Assembly (NCBI GenBank): GCA_964030475.1
Contig: CAXIPT010000001.1
Location: 25,759,852 to 25,823,851, forward strand
Length of the DNA stretch: 64,000 nt
Direction: 5' to 3'
From: Tethya wilhelma
Lineage: Eukaryota > Porifera > Demospongiae > Tethyida > Tethyidae
In this document: in pieces, positions 46,801 through 57,894 of the stretch
Layout: every line of letters begins with the position of its first letter
Numbering within the stretch: the stretch's first letter is position 1
Program-made: the position numbers and the translations under genes
The notes under the pieces: generated by a model
The model's database searches: none
What the model saw: only the letters and a program-made list of their open reading frames with translations
What the model was told of the DNA's origin: nothing

Positions 46801-49800
46801 AAGTCATGGTTTATTTAAATAAATTAGAAGGTATACAGGCAACCTATGTGAGCTTGGAAAACTTTGAAAATGAAGTAGTCATGTGCCGAAATTTAAAGTC
46901 CCAGCCTTGTTTCCTTCCTTTTTACAGCACTGCCCATTCCTACACTGCTAATTTTTATGAAATTTTTACTAATACTTGTTTGTTCACTTTTTTCAACACT
47001 AAGGTGCTCAATTGCAATGGATTTATAAGCTTTCAGAGACTAGTCAGTCTCTACAAAAAGCATGAGCTACTCTGTGAGCTACTGCTTTCAAGTACACTGG
47101 ATGCGCATGCGCATTATATGCATGCAAAACACGTGGTCTGTTGACGACCTTTACCTACATCAAGATGGCTACATTCAAGTACAGTTTTTTATACCAGAGT
47201 TTTAAAATGCCTAGATTTTGCTTGTTAAATACCTTTTAGGCACCAAACGAATATAAAAGGACGTAGTTCGGATGAATTCAAGTTGCACTGTACAGTTAAA
47301 GCTGGCTGAATGCCTTTTGTTTGTCTGGAAATCGCGTTCAAGTTTGTCAGTTAGGAAGGAAGGAAGGAAGGAAGAAGAAAACAAAATTGCACTGTTCTGG
47401 CTTCCCGCCAGCGCTCTCTCCAGAGTGCTCTAGAAAGTTTCTGTGAGTTTTGTTGATGCATGCAGTTAGAAAACTATCCAAGGGAGGCTTTTATCCATGT
47501 CTGAAGGCTTAGCTGTCATTCTCTGAAAGTTTATGAGCATAAACATTTTGTATTGTGTCTATGGGACAGTCGGCCCATTCCTACTATACGTACTACCGTA
47601 CGTATGATACTTACGTACGTACTTCCTAACTGACTTACTTGAAAAGCATTTCCAGAGAACCAGAATGAGTTGAGCCAACTTTGACAGCACAAAGTAAATA
47701 CTTTTCATAGGTACTACATTCCTTGATACTTGTTTCAATCACAAATAAGCCTAAACAAAAACTAGAAAGCTTTGAAACTGAGAGTATAAATTCATGTACT
47801 TCAATGTAGCCATCTTCTTGTAGAGTTCAAAGGTCATTATCCACGTGGCATTATTATGCGCATGCGCATTAGCCTCCCCCACTTAATGTAGTGCTGCTAT
47901 TCAAGCTTTTTGTAAAGACTAACCAGTCTAATATTTTCCACACTGTAGTGTTGAAAAAAGTGAATGAACAAGTAGTAAAAATTTCAAAAAAATAAGTAGT
48001 GTAGGAATGGGCAGTGCGGTAAAAAGTATTGGAACAAGGCATGTCTCAATTTCGGCACATGACTACTTCATTTTTTATACCCAACTCTTGGCTAACAGTC
48101 CAGTTTAAGTTACCTGTCTGTTATAGTTTGCTCCACTGCTTAGCCTACTAATTAGTAGGAATTTGAACCAATACATTAATAAGCTACCGCACTATTGTAC
48201 AGATTTTACGACACTTAGCAGGATCCTAAGGAAGGATCAACAGTTACTGATAAGAATAAAAATGAAGTAGTCATGTGCCGAAATTGAGACATTCCTTGTT
48301 CCAATTCTTTTTACCGCACTGCCCATTCCTACACTACTGATTTTTTGGAAATTTTTACTACTTGTAATTATCATAACTATTCTTAAACCTGCTAGTCCCA
48401 ACTCCTGAGGTTACTGTGGAACTCAATGACACTGGTCTGCTGTATGCTGGTACCTCTTCAGTGACTCTGACCTGTACCATAACATTGAGTGATGCTGTTG
48501 ACACGAACATAACAGCAGATGTGACTTGGTTCAATCAGTCACAAGAAATCTCTAGCAGTCACACTAGAACCACCATCTCTCCAGTATTTCAATCTGGGAG
48601 CACATTCACCAGGATCCTCACTCTAGCCCCGTTGTACCCTGAAGACAATACCACTTTTGGTTGCAGTGCTGTAGTGCAACCTTCTCAGTCTAGTTCAGGT
48701 TTAGTACTTTCAAGAAGAACAAAAAATTTCATGTTAGAGGTGGTGATTCAGCTTCAGCTGATATTCCGAGGTGTCTCCTACCCTAACAACAGTGTACTGT
48801 CACTGAATGATGTTGGAAACTTCTCCACTGGAAGCTCTATCTTCTGTACAACTAACTTAAATTCATGTTGTAAAAATCCAAATCGTATTGGAGACTGGTA
48901 CTATCCTGATGGATTGAGAGTACCTAATGATGCTGCTGGTCATGACTTTTATAGAGGAAGAAGAGAGAATCAAACTATAGTATTGAATCATAGAAACAAT
49001 GCCCCGTCTCCAAGTGGAACATTCTGTTGTGAACTACCTGATAGCAGTTTTGTGAACCAAACTGTTTGTGTGACATTAGGTATGGTTTTAGCAAACCTAT
49101 TATGTTTGGTATTAAACATTGTCTCTATGTAAATGTACAGTGTCTGTCTCCGTCACTCCATCCGGTAACAACACTGCTGGTAAAAAGTTCAACTTGACCT
49201 GCAGCGTAGAATCTAATGATAAACCATCTTCTTTCTCGTGGACTGTCAATGATAGTCCTCTTCCCAGTGATACCAGGATGGTGTCTAATGTGATGTCCAG
49301 AGGCTCTGCTCACATCAGCATTCTACGGTTTGATCCACTACAATCATCACATGAAGGGAACTACACATGTACAGCAACAGTGGATGGTGTGACAGAAATG
49401 AGATCCTTTCAAGTCAATGTTACAAGTAAGTTGAACATGTTTGTATGAACTCTTTCAGTGATAACTAACATATCTCTCTATTGTGCTCAGTCCCCATACC
49501 CAGTGTGATGGTGACTATTGATCCTAGTGATAAGCCATTGTATGCTGGTACCCCTTCAGTCAATCTCACCTGTACCATAACTGTGAGTGAAGATGTTGAC
49601 ACTGATATAGCAGCAAATGTGACCTGGCTCAATCAGTCAGTAAAACTCTCTACCAGTCACACTAGAACCACCATCTCTCCAGTATCTAAATCACCAGGCA
49701 ACACATTCACCAGTATCCTCACTCTGGCTCCACTGTATCCTGAAGACAATGGCACTTTCACTTGCAGAGTAATTGTAAATTCTGAAGGAAAAGAGCGGAA

Positions 49801-52800
49801 TATAACAGGTAGTGAACCAGGAATGGATACTCTTCCCATTACTGTGGAAGTCAGAGGTAAATGTTGTGATTTGTAAAAACAAACAAGACAAGTACACGCA
49901 TAATTTAGTATTTTTCTTCCACTATATCTCAGCTCCATCCCCTCCTGCCAATGTGATAGCCACTCCTAACACTACATCCATTCACCTCTCATGGACCCAG
50001 CAAGAGGATGACTACATTGAGACCTTTAATATATCAAACTCATATCAAGGACCATGTGTCACCCAAGACATAGCTCCTATGACTATCGGTGATAACACTA
50101 CCAGGGAGTATATTGTGACAGGATTGGAGGAGTTTGGTGATTACATCATCATAATTACAGCTGTAAACAGAGAATGGAATAGTTCAACAACTGTTAGGAA
50201 CAGAACTTCCCCTATAGGTAGGGATTAAAGTTCATAGTTGATTTTATTACCCGTGATTATCTTTCAATTTCTCATCTATGCCGGCCTTTATCCAGCTCCC
50301 AGTGGCCCCCCACAATCTTTGGCCAATACATCTGTTAACCTATCCTCTGTGACCATTGAATGGCGTCGTGTTGAGTGTTTGGATCATAACAGTGAGATAA
50401 CAGGATACAGAGTGAGGCTCAATGAAACTGAGAGACCCACTTTCACTGTTATGGAGGTTAACATCTCAGGAGTCATGGACAGAAATATGTTTACCATCAC
50501 TGGACTCAATCCTAGTACCAATTATAGCGTTGAAGTCAGAGCAGTAAACAGAGAGAATCAACTAGGACCAGCTGCCAGAATTAAAGTTACAACTAGTAGT
50601 CCAGAAGGTAAAAATAATTAGTAGAAAACATCAAACTAATTTTAGCCAAAATGCATTTCTGGTTTTCCTTCCGCTAGGTGTTGGTTTTCTTCTCAATGGT
50701 GTACTCTATGGTAACAACAGCATTGTGACACTGGATGAGATTGGTGAAGGCAATGCTGCTCTGTTCTGTCTCACTGATAACACAGGGTGTTGTGAATCAA
50801 CAATTACGGGAGATTGGTTCTTCCCTATTGGAAATATGGTTATAATTGGCAACGGACATATCTACAGCATTAAAGGCAATAGCTTTATTGCCCTACATCA
50901 AAGTATGATTGCACCAACTACTGCAGGAGTCTTTCGCTGTGAGGTACCTGATGCAAGTGGAACTAACCAACAACTCTATGTTGGAGTGTACCCTGTGACC
51001 TCTGGCTCTCCCTCCATCACTGGCCTAGTCTACAATCGATCCAGCCTCACTCTGACCTGTACCTCTACTGGTGGTCCTGCTACCACTGTCTCTTGGAGGA
51101 AGAATGGCCAACCAGTGGATATGGATGGAATGACATTCAACCAGAGTCAAATGGTGGTGGATACTAGTACGGCCACTTATGAGAACATTCTTGAATTAAT
51201 AGGTGAACCTGATGGTGTTACTGGCAACTACAGCTGTACTGTTAGCAATGCACGATCATCAACCAAAGAACCTAATGTGATTACCATAGAAGGTATCTGA
51301 GTGTGCGTATATATTAGCCTGTGATAATTTATTATTAAAACATGATATGGAAATTGACCATTAATTCTCCCACTGTTCTCCAGGTCTTGTGATAGAAGGT
51401 GCCACAGCCTCTCTCCCAGTGGGTGTCCAGACCTCCATCAACTGTTCCTCTGACCTCAATGTCTGCTCTATAGAGTGGCTCAACAGCAGTGGGGTGATTA
51501 TCATGGGGAATGACTCCCTCCTGACCCTCAGCCTCACTGTCTCTAGTGACCTCCACAACCAGGGGTTCACCTGCAGGGTCAACTCCACCATTGGTCCCCA
51601 GGAGAAGACCATCACTGTGACCGTGTTACAGGGGGCAGGGCTGTCTCCAGTGGTGGGGGGCAGTGTAGGTGTGGCCATTGCTCTCATACTGCTGCTCATC
51701 ATAGTCCTGCTGGTCATAGTGGTGGTACTGAGGTAAGGAGAATATGAGGGGGCTTTTAGCCACTGGTGTTTTAAATAGTTAACTAAAAAAGGAACCCTTT
51801 TTTAACTAACTCAAATGAGTTAATTAAAATAGTAACTAAACTAAAGCAAAAATGCCCAAAACACCCCTACTTTAAGTTAGTTAAAAGTTTAGTAACTAAT
51901 CAATAACTAAGGGTTAACTAAAAAAGAAAAAGCATTGCTTTTAGCGTCGTCATCTCTGTTTACTGCTTTATGTAGAAGTTTGTCATTTCATTTACTTACT
52001 AACATTTATTTCTACATATCAGATTTAGAAGAAGTGGTAAGTTCTCTCCATTCCCTGAGGTTCATCTGAAGCCATTCAAGCACGTTGAAGTGACTCCCAA
52101 GTCGACGGCTGATGTCATCCTGGACACCTTCCCTGAGCCCCTCCTACTGGGGGAGAAGACAGACGAGGAGAGGGTAACCAAGTTTGACCTCCAGGCAGAG
52201 ACATCCACCATCAGCACCTTCAAAGGTAACAGCTGAGTCATACTATTAAGATATCCTTTACATTAACAGTAACATATTCCATTGCCTCTCAGTGGGAGCT
52301 GGTCTGAAGGCCATTCCAGTGGTGGAATTTGGAGAGCATGTGAAACTGATGCATGCTGACAGAGACAAGCTCTTTGAGACAGAATATAGTGTACGTTTAA
52401 TACACAAGTCTAGTGATTGAAATTAGCAGTAATGTGTTTTACATACTACATGACATTTCAGTCGCTAGGCACCATGCCTCTGGCATCACATGATGTGTCT
52501 GATATCCCCCACAACAGAGCAAGGAACAGATTCGCCAACATCTACCCCTGTACGTAATAGGCACAACTGATATCTTGTATGATGTACTGATAGTGTAATT
52601 CCTCCATAGATGACTTCTCTCGTGTGAAGCTCAATGAGCTCCCTGGAGAGGAAGGCTCTGACTACATCAATGCCAACTTCCTGGATGTAAGAAACTACAC
52701 ACAGCACTTCTTTATAATGTTGTTAACTCCATTTTCCATCGTACAGGCTTACAAGAGACCAAATGCATACATAGCAGCACAAGGTTAAGTTGCATTGTCA

Positions 52801-55800
52801 GAACTTAATGCACAATGACAATAATTTAACTAAGTATTCACATTGGCCTGCTGCAGGTCCCATGCCTAACTCCCTGACTGACTTCTGGAGGATGATCTGG
52901 GAGTTCAAGATCCCCACTATAGTGATGCTGACCAGGTGCTTTGAAGGAAGGGTAAGGCAGACCAGGCAATACTATAGCTAATGTCTCTAAAACCTGTACT
53001 TTTAATTCCATTAGAAAAAGTGTGAGAAGTATTGGCCAGTGAATGTGGAGGAGTCCATCCAGCCTGGGTTCAACCTCACTGTCACCCTCACCTCCCTCCT
53101 GCCCTTTGCTGAGTACTCCATCAGGAAGATGACCGTCAAGAATGTAAGATACTCCTGTGTTCTTATACCAGCCACGTACTACATGTCTCCCCAGAGCTAA
53201 GATTCTCTGACACTGTAAATACAATTTATAACTGTCCTCATTTATATGGTAGAGCTTGAAAGAGAAAATATAAAACAAATATATACTTAAGCCAGTGGTG
53301 GGACAGGAACTGCCTACCCATTGTTTGGTAGACAGAGTCACTGCTTAACAAACCATTAGGCCACCCCATATATACAGTGTTCTAATAATACCGTAATTTG
53401 ACTAATATTTGCATTGGGGAAATTTTCGTACGCGTTGCCGTGTGCGAAAATTAAACACTCGAAATTTTGACAACCCATTACCAATAATTATGCGGGGTGC
53501 AGCGCATGTACGAAAATTAAACACGTGGAATTTTAACGTACGAAATATTTTCAACGCGAAAATATCTTAAACTACGGTATTATAACTTTCTAAGTTATAA
53601 CTCATGTTTTTCTTTTTTGGTGCTAATTCCGCTGGTAGAGCTCAGAGCCCAGCACCCCTCCTCTGGTGTTGACCCAGTTCCATTTCCTGGGCTGGCCAGA
53701 TCACGGTGTCCCTAACAACAGCATGTTGGTCATCAACTTCATCAAGCGTGTCCGTAAGGCCCACCCCTACTACGATGAGCGCTACCTCCTGGTCCACTGC
53801 AGTGCTGGGGTGGGCAGGACTGGGACCTTCATCGTCCTGGACTCAATGCTACAGAGGATGAAGGAAGAGGCCAACATCAACATCCACGAGTTTGTGAGGC
53901 AGATTAGGATGCAGAGGGTCCTCATGGTGCAAACACAGGTAGGGAAGGAAGGTTGTTCATTCATTAATATCATGAGTGATTTAGCTTACTTTTCTTTCTT
54001 AGGGAGTGAATCTTTAAATGTGAGTTATTTTACTTATCTTCCGTATCTCTTAATTCCTCAGACTCAGTACAACTTCATTCATGATGCTTTGGATGAGCTC
54101 ATAACTTGTGGGGAGACTGAAATTCCTGCCACTGATTTGAGGATCAGGATCAACAAGCTGTACAGAGCAGCAGGGCCTGATAGGATGACTGGGTTTCAAC
54201 AGGAGTTTCTGGTATAGAATTGATCCTTTAATAAAATCTTCTTGTTTAAATTGATATAATAATAATTTGTGTTTGTATAGAACCTTGCTAAGGTGACTCC
54301 CAAAGCTCTTGATGCAGACTACTCCCAGGCTAAGGCTGAGTACAATGTCTCCAAGAACAGATACCAAGATAAGCTACCAAGTTAGTCACTTCCTTAGCAC
54401 AGGTAGAATGATTCAATAGCTAGCTTCATTCTTGCTATTATTTCCTCACAGATGATTTCCATCGAGCTCATCTCAAGTCGTCTGGCACTCAGGGATCAGA
54501 CTACATCAACGCCAGTGTCATTGATGTGAGGCAATGGATGCTAGTGGCAACAATGTACGTTAGCATTAATTCATTGCTGCAGGGCTATCGTCAACGTGGT
54601 GCCTACATTGCCACTCATGGGCCACTGGAGTCGACTGTGAATGACTTCTGGAGGATGATATGGGAGCATGGTAGCCGCTGTATGGTGATGCTGTGTGACC
54701 TTCAGGAAGATGGAAAGGTAAGAAATTACCACCAAGATAAGTTTGAAGATATAGTAAAGGGTCTCCGTCAACACATATGCGGCGGTGATTCAGAAACAAG
54801 TTCAGTGATTAAAAAGCTAATGTTGAAATTGCATAAGCAAAGAGTACTTTAGAACAGTGGTCTGCGCGAGTTGTCTTCAACCTATTGGTCCGAGGTCGGG
54901 GATTCGGGACTGACAAAATTTTTTCCTTCTCTTCTTCATCAATATTAAATCAATTATTATAGATTATTAAAGTATAAAGATGAAAGAAGCCTCCTTAATT
55001 CTCAGCCAGCACATGTGGCACAGTGGTTAAGGCGTTACACCAAGAGCGCCCACTGTAACCAGGTGTGCGGGTTCGAGTCATCCTGCTGGAGTTCCGACTC
55101 ACCTCAGCCTACATGCCTGTATATGGCATGGCCCGAAAGGGGGGACCAGTGTACCGAAGGCTGTTGGTCACTCGGTCAGGNTTTTTTTTTTTTTTTTTTT
55201 TTTTTTTTTCTTTCCTTCTTAGTGGCTTCCTGTGCTGGCCTTTTTTGTTCTTTTTTAAATTTTTTTTTTTAATTTCCTTTTCAGTAGTAGCTTCCTTTGT
55301 GCTGGCCTCTTTTTTGCTTTTCTTTTCTTTTTCTTTTTTTCCTTCTTTTTTTTCCCCTTTTCAGTGGCTTCCTTGGTGCTGGCCTTTTTTTTCTTTTTTT
55401 TTTTTCTTCTTTCTTTTTATTTCCTTTACAAGCTAGCTAACTGGCTTGTTACCCTTCAAAGATTATAATAAACACTCAGAACATACTATGATTGTTATTG
55501 TCAGCGTGATGTATTGCTTTCTTCTTCACTCTAGTTACTAATGTCTTCTGCACATGCATTGTAATTACCTAGCCTCGCTTGGAACCTTATACACTCAGTG
55601 TACTACTAGTTATTATTATACTAATCTTCCATTAATTGCTAGGAGTCCTCTCACTGTTATTGGCCCCCTGCCATGGAGTCTCATGAACTGTATGGTAAAC
55701 TGGCGGTGACCCTCATCTCTGAGGAAACCTACGATGACTACATCCTGCGTAAGTTTGAAGTGAAGGAGGACCGCCCCCAGCTGTCCTCCGACTCCCTCTC

Positions 55801-56039
55801 TGTGATCCAGTTCCAGTTCCTCCACTGGTCAGAGACCACTCCCCCTCAGGTCACCTCCTCCCTGCTGGAGCTGGTGGAGAATGTCAACAAGATACAAATG
55901 AGCTCTGGAAACAAGGCCATCACTGTCATGTGCAAGTAAGACAAACCATCACATTCCTTGCACTTGGTTAAATTGCTTGCTGAAAGTATTAGTTTAAATT
56001 CTCTAAACAAAAGACAGCCTCATGCAGTTGTGACCAGTG

Positions 56040-56122
<83 letters not shown>

Positions 56123-56431
56123 TGTTGCAGTGATGGTGTTGGTCGTAGTGGTACCTTCATTTGTATCCACTCTCAGTTGGAGAGACTCAAGACAGAGGGA
56201 GTGGTGGACTTCTTCCAGGCCATCAAGTCGGCTAGGATACAGAGAGCTGGACTGGTCCCTGACGTGGTACGTATATAGCCTACTGCTGTATTCATTGACA
56301 GTGACCATACTAGTGTATTCATGATGGTGTTCAATGTATGTCCTCAGGCTCTGTACCAGATGTGCCATGATGTCCTGGCTGACTTTGTTGACAGCTTTGA
56401 CACCTATGCCAACTTTAAAGAACTTGTCTAG
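40883..56431 (+). CDS. Gene H: receptor-type protein tyrosine phosphatase with CC-Ig/Ig/FN3 ectodomain and tandem PTP domains
   Basis: From leader 1b (40883-40952, MEKV..., ends GGQ) 36 exons join without one phase conflict to 9285 nt, 3,094 residues. Order: signal peptide; a first ectodomain module (41017-46363) of CC-Ig, Ig and FN3 domains; a second shorter module (48396-51292); a membrane-proximal Ig plus TM exon (51384-51732); juxtamembrane exons; PTP domain D1 with full catalytic motifs; PTP domain D2 with a degenerate WPD loop; TAG 56429-56431. It would dephosphorylate phosphotyrosine at the inner membrane face. Tandem PTP domains are typical of LAR/CD45-like receptors, but the CC-Ig domains link it to the tyrosine-tailed receptors in this cluster. 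The 3' end is duplicated in inverted form at 38837-39137. Confidence 0.85.
41017..46363 (+). other. Gene H ectodomain module 1
   Basis: Exons and domains: 41017-41376 CC-Ig; 41445-41729 Ig; 41817-42107 FN3-like; 42171-42485 CC-Ig (no Met, easily missed); 42559-42852 Ig (YQWFKD); 43020-43385 Ig; 43453-43764 Ig; 43824-44159 Ig; 44248-44541 FN3; 44607-44888 FN3; 44950-45570 CC-Ig variant ([10 protein letters not shown]) fused to an Ig; 45740-45988 Ig; 46049-46363 Ig. Every exon is a multiple of three, with phase 1 at both ends. Confidence 0.8.
46405..48350. mobile_element. Composite MITE-like element, copies 3 and 4, in a gene H intron
   Basis: 46405-47607 is bounded by long inverted termini (CATACGTACGGTAGTACGTA ... 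TACGTACTACCGTACGTATG, extended by GGAATGGGCCGGCTGTCCCA and its complement). It contains the internal palindrome arms 46673-46755 / 46865-46952 with the GTAGTCATGTGCCGAAATTT core. 47607-48350 is a second, partial copy (arms 47998-48075 and 48260-48340). No transposase frame. Confidence 0.75.
48396..51292 (+). other. Gene H ectodomain module 2
   Basis: 48396-49079 Ig and CC-Ig fused in one exon; 49141-49425 Ig; 49491-49856 Ig; 49933-50217 FN3; 50296-50607 FN3; 50678-51292 CC-Ig variant plus Ig. The FN3-FN3-(CC-Ig+Ig) end parallels 44248-45570 closely: the exons at 44950 and 50678 share the segment [20 protein letters not shown]. An internal module duplication is the simplest explanation. Confidence 0.8.
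51384..52390 (+). other. Gene H membrane-proximal Ig, TM helix and juxtamembrane segment
   Basis: Exon 51384-51732 encodes a short Ig domain and a [19 protein letters not shown] helix ending in VVVLR, leaving in phase 2. Exons 52023-52225 and 52293-52390 encode the RFRRSGKF stop-transfer and a juxtamembrane region leading to the first phosphatase domain. GC content rises here compared with the ectodomain exons. Confidence 0.85.
51760..51935. repeat. AGTTAACT-rich palindromic intron segment
   Basis: Many TTAACTAA / TTAGTTA motifs in about 170 bp, with AAAAAAGGAACCCTTTTTT as a perfect internal palindrome core. Probably a short element; no gene. Confidence 0.45.
53285..53369 (-). mobile_element. 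tRNA-derived SINE fragment (minus strand)
   Basis: On the minus strand a tRNA-like segment carries a perfect A box (TGGCCTAATGG, complement of 53353-53363), the TGACTCTGTCTACC segment shared with 12730-12745, and a decayed B box near 53306-53317. Lies in the intron between D1 exons. Confidence 0.6.
53390..53582. repeat. GAAATTTTCGTACG palindromic repeat in gene H intron
   Basis: Bounded by ATACCGTAATTTGACTAA and its approximate inverse CTTAAACTACGGTAT, with internal CGAAAATTAAACAC repeats. Member of the 11560/20655/29440 family. Confidence 0.55.
55009..55430 (+). mobile_element. tRNA-derived SINE with T-rich tail and a one-base gap
   Basis: A box TGGCACAGTGG (55016-55026) fits TRGYNNARNGG, and B box GGTTCGAGTCA (55070-55080) differs by one base from consensus. 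The tRNA-like head is bounded by CCAGCA...TGCTGG. N 55181 is followed by long T/TTC runs with repeated CTTCCTTGTGCTGGCC-like blocks to about 55430. In the intron between D2 exons. Confidence 0.7.
56038..56130. repeat. (TC)n(TG)n microsatellite at the last-but-one RPTP acceptor
   Basis: TC then TG repeats form the polypyrimidine region directly before the acceptor AG 56129-56130. The inverted copy at 39138 has only the TC-type part. Confidence 0.9.
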
Positions 56432-57456
56432 AAGATAAGCCAAAACACATTATTTTGTGTGTACAATTATCATCAATTTGAACTGTGTGTTTTATAACTG
56501 GAGCAGTAGTTTATTATGTAGATAATTATAGTCGTAGTACCGTGTGTCAAATATTTCATTTTGATAATTATTTTTGCATTAATTTCAGCTTTAACCTAAT
56601 TACGCAATTGCTAAAATAGTGGTGTTACTGTATGCGGTCATTAATTAAGTGAGATTCAATTCTCTAACACACAGTATCTGCATGAGGCAGCATGTCAGTG
56701 AGGGTGTTGTTTACTGTCTGTTTAGGTCCAATGTGAGTTTAATGAAAGTGGTACTTTACATTGATATATCTCACAACTGAAAGTTGATGTTTGTTGATTG
56801 GATTGTCTGTCTTTTTGTTTATTTATATCTTTTGGTGCTGTGGGTTGATGGTTTGGTTCCATATAACATGTTTTTTCACTGCAACAAACATATGCAGTTG
56901 TTGTTGTAAGAGCATATGCACCCAATGCATGGTTGAAGTAGCTCTGTGGTTGCTTCTTTATAATGGCATACTCTTCTAAATTCATATCATGTGCTTGAGT
57001 GAGAATGCTTGCTTGAGTACGATCCCTCATTCATGCGAACTTTGAGTTCATGCAATTATATTGTGTAATTGTGGTTTAACTTCTTGTTAGCTAATCAGTA
57101 GAAGAAAGCCTGTGCTATAAATATTATGTTTAGGAAATCTGGTAGAACTATTATGATATAGTGAAAACATTACTGTAATATTTACAGTCCTAATCCTTAT
57201 TACAGTAATTATTAGGCCTATATATAGGGAGCATGTGATAATCATGTGATATAAGCAATTTTGTCTTTGTACATGCAGAGTCTCCCTTTGTAAGTGTGTG
57301 GAACATCCTTAGTGTAAGTGAAAGTTGTTTTTGATGTCTAAAGTACACACAACCTTGTACTTAGTCTTGTACTGTTCCTTGTTAGTGCAGGCATACACCC
57401 AATGTGGAGCTACTATGGTTACAACCGTATTCAGGACAGTTTGAAGACATCAAGCC
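56432..57456. other. Spacer between genes H and I
   Basis: 3' flank of gene H and upstream region of gene I. Partly duplicated at 38400-38830 (reverse strand) and 39900-40511. No coding exon or RNA gene seen. Confidence 0.5.
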
Positions 57457-57541
57457 ATGTCGGCCATAGAGAAACTTATCATTCCACTTGTTCTACTACA
57501 AGTGTCCTTTCATTGCATGGGTGTTGGACAGTCGAATCAGA
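57457..57541 (+). CDS. Leader exon 1a of gene I (signal peptide)
   Basis: 28 codons plus one base: MSAIEK, a hydrophobic PLVLLQVSF core, then CMGVGQSNQ and a GTAAG donor. Paralogous to 40512-40596 in gene H, with the same length and phase. Confidence 0.65.
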
Positions 57542-57894
57542 GTAAGTCAAAATACATATATTTGTACACATGTAATATGTGGGAGACTAAGGATTTCAGA
57601 ATTGGAATTTTTCACAAAGTTTGTGATAAATTATTCAGCCTGTCACTGAATATAATATTGAAAGAGTCAAAGCAATATTCATATAGAGCAATAATTACTG
57701 TGACTATCCATCATGTTGATGTTTAGGTACATACTGTCATTGTGATAATGTACGAACACTCAGTCTGTTTGTCTGACAAAGAATTTTGAATGCATCTTAT
57801 AGTCTACAAATATTTTAGCCTAACCATGATTATCTCATAATGATTGTTTATTAATTTGTCAGCTTGAACTACTTTACTAAATTTAGTAAAGGAC

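Larger units (their letters stand above)
52462..54211 (+). other. Gene H phosphatase domain D1 (predicted active)
   Basis: Exons 52462-52549, 52610-52686, 52747-52783, 52857-52951, 53015-53143, 53639-53938, 54062-54211. Motifs: [11 protein letters not shown] (the KNRY-type phosphotyrosine loop), [29 protein letters not shown] (WPD loop with its catalytic Asp), [12 protein letters not shown] (P-loop Cys and Arg) and QTQTQYNF (Q loop). All residues expected for catalysis are present. Confidence 0.9.
54281..56431 (+). other. Gene H phosphatase domain D2 (predicted pseudophosphatase)
   Basis: Exons 54281-54380, 54452-54525, 54583-54717, 55643-55935, 56131-56266, 56348-56431. [24 protein letters not shown] and DFWRMIWE mark a PTP fold. 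The WPD loop reads HWSETTPP (no catalytic Asp) and the P-loop is [12 protein letters not shown] (Cys and Arg kept, His replaced). This is the usual pattern of regulatory D2 domains. Confidence 0.85.

Noticed and set aside
46556..47144. Open frames on both strands sharing [20 protein letters not shown]
   Set aside because: They arise from the palindromic arms of the MITE-like element, so the same peptide appears on both strands; no sign of a real protein.
55009..55093. Functional tRNA gene
   Set aside because: A and B boxes exist, but the acceptor and anticodon stems are imperfect, a SINE tail follows and it lies in an intron; a SINE head fits better.
55015..55436. Frames rich in Phe and Ser-Phe
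   Set aside because: Translation of the T-rich tail of a SINE across a one-base gap.
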